A stretch of DNA of 11,145 nt, from contig JAFXOC010000162.1 of the NCBI GenBank assembly GCA_017529085.1, forward strand, positions 1-11,145, given 5' to 3'. Positions 6,557 through 11,145 of this stretch are shown here, one piece after another. The stretch comes from Selenomonadaceae bacterium (GTDB taxonomy: Bacteria; Bacillota; Negativicutes; Selenomonadales; Selenomonadaceae). The notes under the pieces were generated by a model. The model did not search any database. It saw nothing but the letters and a program-made list of their open reading frames with translations, and was not told where the DNA came from. The translations under genes and the position numbers were made by a program. Within the stretch, counting starts at the first letter, position 1. Every line of letters starts with the position of its first letter.

Positions 6557-6600
6557 TATAGCGAACGACAATAAATTTTGTATTTTTGTCGTTCACTATA
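6557..6600. mobile_element. MITE-like element B (44-bp minimal palindrome)
   Basis: Nearly perfect inverted ends TATAGCGAACGACA and TGTCGTTCACTATA (one mismatch, 15-bp arms) enclose 14-16 bases. The left 30 bases match the right end of element C, read on the other strand, with one difference (TATAGCGACGACA-type end followed by ATAAATTTTGTATTTT). B therefore looks like an internally deleted relative of C. It starts 14 bases after a stop codon and could also act as a hairpin that protects or ends the upstream mRNA. Confidence 0.75.
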
Positions 6601-6636
6601 GTTTAATTTCATCAAATTTTTATATGGAGGTAAAAT

Positions 6637-7041
6637 ATGAAACGGACGATAATGTGTTTTCTTTTGATGTTGTTTTGTTTAGGGTTGCCGTGTGTTTCTG
6701 AAGCTGTTGGTCATTATGAATATGTGTGTAAGGCTATTGATGTAAACAAAGAGATGGTTAGACTCTCTATTGATACTGATGTGATTGCTATGAAAGTAAA
6801 AGATCGTGACACTGATGCCGTAATTGGTGTTTTAGTCCATGTAGAGTATATAAATTCTAATAAATTAGCGTATAATTATAACTTATCGTATCATATAGAC
6901 AAAAAAGGACGGATGGTTGCGATGAATGATGCTTTTAATCATTCGATAGATCCATACTCTAAGGCTATTGATTCGTCATATAGTACCATAGCCGAAGCAG
7001 TGTATGCGAAAGCACATAAATACATTAGATGGCGAAATTAG
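6637..7041 (+). CDS. small exported protein of 134 aa, function unknown
   Basis: The start is secure: GGAGG at 6626-6630, six bases before the ATG. The product has a classic Sec signal peptide: MKR, then a hydrophobic core over residues 4-18, then a likely signal-peptidase cut after SEA at 23. The mature ~111-residue part alternates short beta-like stretches (YEYVCKAIDV, MVRLSIDTDVIAMKVK, VIGVLVHVEYI, YNYNLSYHID) and ends with a helical Ala-rich segment (TIAEAVYAKAHKYIRWRN). No Cys for lipid attachment follows the signal. Small envelope proteins with this kind of layout are common in Negativicutes, but I cannot assign a named family. It follows element B and the 147-aa gene on the same strand and may share their promoter. 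Confidence 0.75.
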   Translation: MKRTIMCFLLMLFCLGLPCVSEAVGHYEYVCKAIDVNKEMVRLSIDTDVIAMKVKDRDTDAVIGVLVHVEYINSNKLAYNYNLSYHIDKKGRMVAMNDAFNHSIDPYSKAIDSSYSTIAEAVYAKAHKYIRWRN

Positions 7042-7210
7042 AATTTTTACTTGAATTTTTTGCTAAAACTGATATTATGGTTAAGGTGACAAAACTAAAA
7101 AAACTGAAATTTTCGCCTCAAACGACCTCTGCAACCCGCATATTTTCTTTATAAAATTATGGTAAAATTTGCGGTTTGCGGGTTTTGACACTCTAACCAT
7201 ATTATAAACG
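7042..7210. other. intergenic stretch with a weak long-range hairpin
   Basis: No gene is visible. AACCCGCA (7133-7140) pairs perfectly with TGCGGGTT (7177-7184) across a 36-base loop and is followed by two more Ts. This may be a weak end signal for the exported-protein transcript. A TTGACA at 7185-7190 has TATAAA only 12 bases later, which is too close for a normal promoter. Confidence 0.35.
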
Positions 7211-7242
7211 TAAAAGAAGTCCCGCTTGGGGAGCGAGACTTC
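7211..7242 (-). terminator. minus-strand hairpin terminator for the 25-codon peptide mRNA
   Basis: On the minus strand GAAGTCTCGCT pairs with AGCGGGACTTC around a 5-base loop. The stem has 11 positions with one mismatch (7216-7226 with 7232-7242) and is followed by TTTTA. It would end a minus-strand transcript from the short hydrophobic ORF, giving an mRNA of roughly 230-250 nt. Confidence 0.6.
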
Positions 7243-7289
7243 GGGCGGTTCTACGAGACCTGCCCCCTAAAGATGTACTTTATAGGTTT

Positions 7290-7333
7290 GAGCCGTCGTG
7301 TTTTCAGCTCAGCGACGGCTCTTTCAGTTTTTT
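7290..7333 (+). terminator. strong plus-strand Rho-independent terminator opposite the toxin 3' UTR
   Basis: GAGCCGTCG (7290-7298) pairs perfectly with CGACGGCTC (7313-7321) and is followed by tttcagtttttt. The T-run lies opposite the last codons and stop of the minus-strand peptide gene. A plus-strand RNA ending here would be antisense to the whole 3' UTR of that gene, the usual place for a type I antitoxin RNA. I could not find a convincing promoter for such an RNA. Confidence 0.75.
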
Positions 7334-7401
7334 ACCGAGATAATGATTGTTATGCAAATTAACGTAACCGTTAATAAATACATGAAATCGTATCTGTTCA
7401 T
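7324..7401 (-). CDS. 25-aa hydrophobic peptide, candidate type I toxin
   Basis: The ORF starts at ATG 7401 with a very strong ribosome site (GGGGGTGAAGTT) and encodes a 25-residue peptide. It has a short polar start (MNRYDF), a single hydrophobic segment over about residues 7-22 (YLLTVTLICITIIISV) and a KN tail. That is the form of a membrane-acting type I toxin or of proteins labelled 'holin-like toxin' in Firmicutes. The Shine-Dalgarno lies within a perfect CCCCC-GAAA-GGGGG hairpin, so the primary transcript should be poorly translated. The 3' UTR faces an opposing terminator, and a minus-strand terminator closes the unit. This layout matches loci such as txpA/RatA and bsrG/SR4. A short fortuitous ORF remains possible, but the combination of signals argues against it. 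Confidence 0.55.
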   Translation of the reverse strand: MNRYDFMYLLTVTLICITIIISVKN

Positions 7402-7408
7402 AACTTCA

Positions 7409-7422
7409 CCCCCTTTCGGGGG
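7409..7422 (-). promoter_or_regulatory. SD-sequestering hairpin of the peptide gene
   Basis: On the minus strand CCCCC-GAAA-GGGGG forms five G-C pairs closed by a GNRA-type tetraloop. The right arm is the Shine-Dalgarno for the ATG at 7401. Sequestration of this kind is common in type I toxin mRNAs. Confidence 0.65.
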
Positions 7423-7456
7423 CGTTAGACCTCGCTCAAGCAAACCGCTTGAACGC

Positions 7457-7485
7457 ATTTTGTCATAAATTTTTCATTATTGCAA
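7457..7485 (-). promoter_or_regulatory. candidate promoter of the peptide gene
   Basis: On the minus strand TTGCAA (7485-7480) and CAAAAT (7462-7457) are spaced 17 bases apart. Each matches four of six consensus positions. It would start transcription around 7450, placing a TCAAGC/GCTTGA hairpin and the SD hairpin in a ~50-nt leader. Confidence 0.35.
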
Positions 7486-7632
7486 CCTCGAATTTGTCGC
7501 GGTTGCTTTTTTATTCTCAAAATCTTGCGGCTTGATTTTTCCCGCAAACGCCTCGCACATATTTTCAATAACCTCATACCTTATCAAAGTTTTTCTCCAA
7601 TCGACGGGTATATTGTCTAAGCCGTAATATTT
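7477..7632 (-). pseudogene. C-terminal remnant of an unidentified gene
   Basis: A 51-codon open frame on the minus strand is preceded in frame by a stop at 7635-7633 and has no start signal. It reads like real protein sequence: YYGLDNIPVDWRKTLIRYEV, then IENMCEAFAGKIKPQDF, then a polar tail ending RLQ. The stop codon lies directly at the candidate promoter of the toxin-like gene. I do not recognise the family. The hydrophilic tail and absence of a start suggest the 3' end of a decayed gene rather than a functional one. Chance openness cannot be excluded. Confidence 0.35.
7482..7515 (+). terminator. plus-strand hairpin with T-run
   Basis: GCAACCTCG and CGCGGTTGC (nine positions, one mismatch) enclose a seven-base loop and are followed by TTTTTTATT. 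It has the form of an intrinsic terminator on the plus strand, but no plus-strand gene ends just before it. Confidence 0.5.
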
Positions 7633-7710
7633 TTATAAAACGACCGCAAAAAAAATCCCCCGCTTATTACAGACTGTAGACAAATCAATAAAAAATGTGC
7701 TCTTCATGGC

Positions 7711-7836
7711 TCTCCTTCCACCGCTTCGCGGTCCCCCTCCCTCTAAGAGGGAGGCTCTACAATCTCTGCTTTTGAGTCAAAAGTTTAAATTTCTTCTAAA
7801 AAGCCCCCCTCCTAGAGGGGGGTAGGGGGGAGATTC
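7711..7836 (-). repeat. palindromic repeat element (copy 2), intergenic
   Basis: This copy has the same design as the element inside the sulfatase-like gene, in reverse orientation. Stems are ACCGC-ttc-GCGGT (7720-7732), CCTCCCTC-taa-GAGGGAGG (7736-7754) and CCCCCCTC-cta-GAGGGGGG (7804-7822), with an outer TAGGGGGGAG edge. The spacer between the two long stems is about 49 bases and differs in sequence from copy 1. Stems are conserved in form but not base by base, as expected for a dispersed repeat whose folding matters. Confidence 0.85.
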
Positions 7837-7890
7837 CGTGAATAGTAACCCCTTTTTACTTACGGATAAAAAATTTCTTGTTTTAGCTTA

Positions 7891-7919
7891 TTTACAATTA
7901 TTTATGTTTGTTGTATAAT
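7891..7919 (+). promoter_or_regulatory. sigma-70-type promoter of the pyruvate:ferredoxin oxidoreductase gene
   Basis: TTTACA (7891-7896) and a perfect TATAAT (7914-7919) are exactly 17 bases apart. Transcription would start near 7926, giving a leader of about 150 nt. That leader contains MITE-like element C. Confidence 0.7.
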
Positions 7920-7937
7920 AATTCACAAATCTTTTTT

Positions 7938-8028
7938 TATAGTAAACGACAAAAATCTTTTACTTATCTTTGTTTCCACGCACAAAGGGCGGAGAAGCAA
8001 AATACAAAATTTATTGTCGCTCGCTATA
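7938..8028. mobile_element. MITE-like element C (91 bp) in the nifJ leader
   Basis: Left end TATAGTAAACGACA and right end (other strand) TATAGCGAGCGACA match at 11 of 14 positions. The 30 bases at the right end are almost identical to the left part of element B. The interior has a GC-richer piece around 7977-7995 that B lacks. It has no coding capacity. It lies between the promoter and the ribosome site of the oxidoreductase gene and would be transcribed as a hairpin-forming leader. Confidence 0.75.
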
Positions 8029-8077
8029 GATTTGGTGTATGATTTTTTTATTTATTATGAGGGGAGTAATAAGATCT

Positions 8078-11000
8078 ATGGGAAAAAAGATGAAAACTAT
8101 GGACGGCAACGCCGCCGCCGCGTATGTTTCCTATGCTTTTACGGATGTAGCGGCCATTTACCCGATAACGCCTTCTTCTCCTATGGCGGAGAACGTTGAC
8201 GAGATGGCGGCTAAAGGTCAAAAGAATTTATTCGGACAGAAAGTTCGCTTAACGGAAATGCAATCCGAAGCGGGCGCGGCGGGCGCTGTGCACGGTTCGT
8301 TGCAGGCGGGCGCTTTGACGACGACTTATACCGCGTCGCAAGGTTTCCTTCTCATGATTCCTAACCTTTACAAGGTATCGGGCGAATTACTCCCCGGCGT
8401 TTTCCATGTCAGCGCGCGCGCGCTTGCTACCAACAACCTGAACATCTTCGGCGATCATCAGGACGTTATGGCGGGTCGTCAGTGCGGTTGCGCCATGCTC
8501 TGCGAAGCCAGCGTTCAGGAAGTTATGGACTTGGCGGCTGTCGCTCACTTGGTCGCTATTAAGGGTCGTATTCCTTTCATCAACTTCTTTGACGGTTTCC
8601 GCACTTCCCACGAAATTCAGAAGATCGAAGTCGTTGATTATGCGGATCTCGCAAAAATTTTGGATTGGGATGCCGTTAAAGAGTTCCGTCGTCGCGCTCT
8701 TAACCCCGATCATCCCGTTATCCGCGGCACCGCGCAGAACCCCGACATCTACTTCCAGAGCCGCGAAATTTCCAATAAATATTACAACGCCATTCCCGAT
8801 CTCGTTGAAGAAGCTATGGCTCAGATGGCGAAAATCACCGGTCGCGAGCATCATCTCTTTGACTACTACGGCGCAAAAGACGCAGAGCGCATCATAATCG
8901 CTATGGGTTCCGTATGCCAGGCGACTATGGAAGCCGTTGATTACTTGAATAAGAAGGGCGAAAAGACCGGCGTACTCTCCGTACATCTCTATCGTCCGTT
9001 CTCCGTAAAACATTTCTTGGGCGCTATCCCCAAAACCGTCAAGAAGATTGCGGTATTAGATCGCACGAAAGAGCCGGCCGCATTGGGCGAACCTCTCTAC
9101 TTAGACGTTAAAGCCGCAATTTATGACAGCGACATCAAACCCATCATCGTTGGCGGTCGCTTCGGCTTAGGCGGTAAGGACACCACTCCCGATCAGATTT
9201 TGGGCGTGTTTGAAGAACTTAAGAAAGACGCTCCCAAAGACGGCTTCACCATCGGCATTGTGGACGACGTTACCAACACTTCCCTTGAGCTTGATCCCGA
9301 GGAAGTCAACCTCACTCCCGAAGGCACCACCGCTTGCAAGTTCTGGGGCCTCGGTTCCGACGGTACGGTCGGCGCGAACAAGAGCGCCATCAAGATTATC
9401 GGCGACAACACCGATATGTACGCTCAGGCTTATTTCGCTTATGACTCCAAGAAGTCCGGCGGTATCACCATGAGCCATTTGCGTTTCGGCAAGACTCCGA
9501 TTATCAGCCCGTACCTCATCAACAACGCAGACTTCATCTCCTGCTCGCAGCAGTCCTATGTATATAAATATGACCTCCTTGCAGGTTTAAAGAAGGGCGG
9601 CAAGTTCCTTCTCAACACCACTTGGAGCGATGAAGAACTTTCGAAGCACCTTCCCGCTTCCATGAAACGCTATATTGCGGAGAACAACATCGAGTTCTAC
9701 ACCGTAAACGCGGTTCAGATTGCGAAGGAATTGGGCCTCGGCGGCCGCTTCAACATGGTTATGCAGTCCGCATTCTTCAAACTTGCGAACATCATTCCTC
9801 TTGACAAAGCCGTTGGCTACTTGAAAGACTCCATCGTAAAATCCTACGGCAAGAAGGGTCAGAACATCGTCGACATGAACAACGGCGCTGTTGACAAGGG
9901 CATTGAAAACCTCCACAAAGTCGAAGTTCCCGCCGACTGGAAGAACGCTCAGGACGCGAACGAAGCCAAGAAGGAAGTTCCTGCATTCATCAGCGAGATT
10001 CAGGACGTTATGAACCGTCAGGAAGGCGAGAAACTCCCCGTTTCCAAGATCAAGGAAATGGAAGACGGCACATTCCCCGTTGGCGGCGCGGCTTACGAGA
10101 AACGCGGCACGGCTATCAACGTTCCCGAGTGGGATGCGGAGAAGTGCATAGCTTGCAACCAGTGTTCCTTCGTATGTCCTCATGCGGCGATTCGTCCTAT
10201 CCTCGCAAACGATGCGGAAAAAGGCGCTGCGCCTGACGGCATGAAGTTTATCCAGCCCAAGACCACAAAGGGCATGAATTTCGCCGTCGCAGTATCTACC
10301 ATGGACTGCCTTGGTTGCGGCAACTGCGCTCTTGTCTGCCCGAAACAGGCTCTCACCATGAAGCCGCTTAACGACGAACAGAAAGCAAAGCAGGTATTCT
10401 TCGATTACGGCGTTGACACCAAGAAAGTTTCGCCCAAAGAGAATCCCATGGACAAAAAGACCATCATCGGCAGCCAGTTCGAGACTCCGCTCTTCGAGTT
10501 CTCCGGCGCTTGCGCAGGTTGCGGCGAGACTCCTTACGCAAAACTTCTCACCCAACTTTTCGGCGACCGCATGATGATTGCAAACGCTACGGGTTGCTCC
10601 TCCATTTGGGGCGGCAGTGCGCCGGCTATGCCTTACACCAAGAACCACAAGGGTTACGGTCCCGCGTGGGCTAACTCCCTCTTTGAGGACAACGCCGAAT
10701 TTGGTCTCGGCATGGTAATGGGCGTGAAAGCCGTTCGCGAGAAACTCGCCGCTTCTATTCAGGAAGCGGTTGACGCGGGCAAAGGCTCCGGCGATTTGCA
10801 GGCGGCTATGAAAGATTGGCTCGAAAACAGAAACCTCGGCGCAGGCACCCGCGATCGCGCAGACAAGCTTTCCGCCGCTCTTGAGAAAGAGAAGGGTTCC
10901 GACGAACTCCTCAACAAGATTTATGAAGACAAAGACTACTTCGTCAAACGCTCCCAGTGGGTATTCGGCGGCGACGGTTGGGGTTACGATATCGGATTCG

Positions 11001-11145
11001 GCGGTCTGGACCACGTGCTGGCCAGCGGCGAGGATGTCAACGTCGTCGTCGTCGACACCGAGGTGTACTCCAACACCGGCGGACAGAGCTCGAAGGCCAC
11101 CCCGGCCGGCGCTGTCGCCAAGTTCGCCACCAGCGGCAAGAAGAT
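8078..11145 (+). CDS. nifJ: pyruvate:ferredoxin (flavodoxin) oxidoreductase, 3' end missing
   Basis: This enzyme oxidatively decarboxylates pyruvate with CoA to acetyl-CoA and CO2, passing electrons to ferredoxin, and is central to anaerobic fermentation. The ATG at 8078 follows GAGGGGAG by 11 bases; 1022 codons are present of about 1170-1180. Domain order fits the single-chain enzyme: the pyruvate-binding domain has YPITPSSPMAE with T31, E64 in TEMQSE and R114 in HVSARA, all at the positions I recall for the Desulfovibrio africanus enzyme. Two 4Fe-4S motifs follow, C690/693/696/700 and C744/747/750/754. The thiamine-diphosphate domain has CAGC (C812, C815), C840, GGDGWGYD (D966) and YSNTGGQ (N999). 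The fourth proximal-cluster Cys lies past the edge. GC-rich, biased codons suggest high expression. Codon style changes abruptly after about 10990. Confidence 0.97.
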   Translation, partial: MGKKMKTMDGNAAAAYVSYAFTDVAAIYPITPSSPMAENVDEMAAKGQKNLFGQKVRLTEMQSEAGAAGAVHGSLQAGALTTTYTASQGFLLMIPNLYKVSGELLPGVFHVSARALATNNLNIFGDHQDVMAGRQCGCAMLCEASVQEVMDLAAVAHLVAIKGRIPFINFFDGFRTSHEIQKIEVVDYADLAKILDWDAVKEFRRRALNPDHPVIRGTAQNPDIYFQSREISNKYYNAIPDLVEEAMAQMAKITGREHHLFDYYGAKDAERIIIAMGSVCQATMEAVDYLNKKGEKTGVLSVHLYRPFSVKHFLGAIPKTVKKIAVLDRTKEPAALGEPLYLDVKAAIYDSDIKPIIVGGRFGLGGKDTTPDQILGVFEELKKDAPKDGFTIGIVDDVTNTSLELDPEEVNLTPEGTTACKFWGLGSDGTVGANKSAIKIIGDNTDMYAQAYFAYDSKKSGGITMSHLRFGKTPIISPYLINNADFISCSQQSYVYKYDLLAGLKKGGKFLLNTTWSDEELSKHLPASMKRYIAENNIEFYTVNAVQIAKELGLGGRFNMVMQSAFFKLANIIPLDKAVGYLKDSIVKSYGKKGQNIVDMNNGAVDKGIENLHKVEVPADWKNAQDANEAKKEVPAFISEIQDVMNRQEGEKLPVSKIKEMEDGTFPVGGAAYEKRGTAINVPEWDAEKCIACNQCSFVCPHAAIRPILANDAEKGAAPDGMKFIQPKTTKGMNFAVAVSTMDCLGCGNCALVCPKQALTMKPLNDEQKAKQVFFDYGVDTKKVSPKENPMDKKTIIGSQFETPLFEFSGACAGCGETPYAKLLTQLFGDRMMIANATGCSSIWGGSAPAMPYTKNHKGYGPAWANSLFEDNAEFGLGMVMGVKAVREKLAASIQEAVDAGKGSGDLQAAMKDWLENRNLGAGTRDRADKLSAALEKEKGSDELLNKIYEDKDYFVKRSQWVFGGDGWGYDIGFGGLDHVLASGEDVNVVVVDTEVYSNTGGQSSKATPAGAVAKFATSGKK

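Noticed and set aside
7185..7190. TTGACA as -35 box for an antisense antitoxin RNA
   Set aside because: The only nearby -10-like hexamer (TATAAA) is 12 bases away, outside the normal range, so I leave the antitoxin promoter unassigned.
7290..7321. Riboswitch, tmRNA, SRP or 6S RNA as explanation for the hairpins at 7211-7333
   Set aside because: No conserved core of these RNAs is visible, and no gene follows on the plus strand. The hairpins are better explained as terminators and contact loops of a toxin-antisense pair.
8014..8199. 61-codon plus-strand frame overlapping the start of the oxidoreductase gene
   Set aside because: Out of frame with the conserved enzyme and beginning inside element C; no independent support.
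9587..11014. Long open frame on the minus strand (about 475 codons) antisense to the oxidoreductase gene
   Set aside because: It lies fully inside a conserved plus-strand enzyme with all motifs intact. The antisense openness follows from GC-rich codon bias, and the translation has no recognisable domain.
1..11145. CRISPR array, tRNA or rRNA
   Set aside because: No regularly spaced repeats of CRISPR type, no tRNA cloverleaf with a TTCGA-type arm, and no rRNA core sequence was seen on either strand.

Overview
This window looks like a chromosomal segment of an anaerobic Firmicute. A Negativicutes-type bacterium is my best guess, with moderate confidence. The case rests on a single-chain pyruvate:ferredoxin oxidoreductase, a DUF4422 glycosyltransferase, an LtaS/MdoB-like membrane phosphotransferase, strong GGAGG ribosome sites and several palindromic repeat families. 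Base composition is uneven. The surface-glycan genes are of medium GC, 5.1-8.0 kb is AT-rich and full of mobile debris, and the oxidoreductase gene is clearly GC-richer.

Region 1 (1-2700, minus strand) is a compact operon. In transcription order it holds a DUF4422 glycosyltransferase, a family-2 glycosyltransferase, a 60-aa small protein, a zeta-toxin-like P-loop kinase, and the start of a membrane protein that runs off the left edge. The small-protein/kinase pair sits between two exact 16-bp copies of one ribosome-binding/start sequence, so it looks like a cassette inserted into a glycan operon. The operon leader carries three consecutive GC-rich hairpins.

Region 2 (2700-5110, plus strand) is a divergent 730-aa polytopic protein with an alkaline-phosphatase/sulfatase-fold catalytic domain. 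It probably transfers a phosphoglycerol- or phosphoethanolamine-type group to a surface glycan. Its membrane-to-catalytic linker contains an in-frame palindromic repeat element; a second copy lies at 7711-7836 in the opposite orientation.

Region 3 (5110-8030) is an accessory patch. It contains a truncated ISAs1-family transposase, an unknown cytoplasmic protein, a small exported protein, and three short elements with TATAG-start inverted ends (MITE-like, resembling pneumococcal RUP). On the minus strand there is a 25-codon hydrophobic peptide gene whose Shine-Dalgarno is folded into a GC hairpin and whose 3' end faces an opposing terminator. That layout fits a type I toxin-antitoxin locus. 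A decayed reading frame lies just upstream of it.

Region 4 (7890-11145, plus strand) is the pyruvate:ferredoxin oxidoreductase gene (nifJ/por type), preceded by a good sigma-70-like promoter. One of the MITE-like elements is inserted in its 5' leader. The gene is cut by the right edge. Its last ~150 bases switch to a markedly different high-GC codon style, which raises the possibility of a chimeric contig end.
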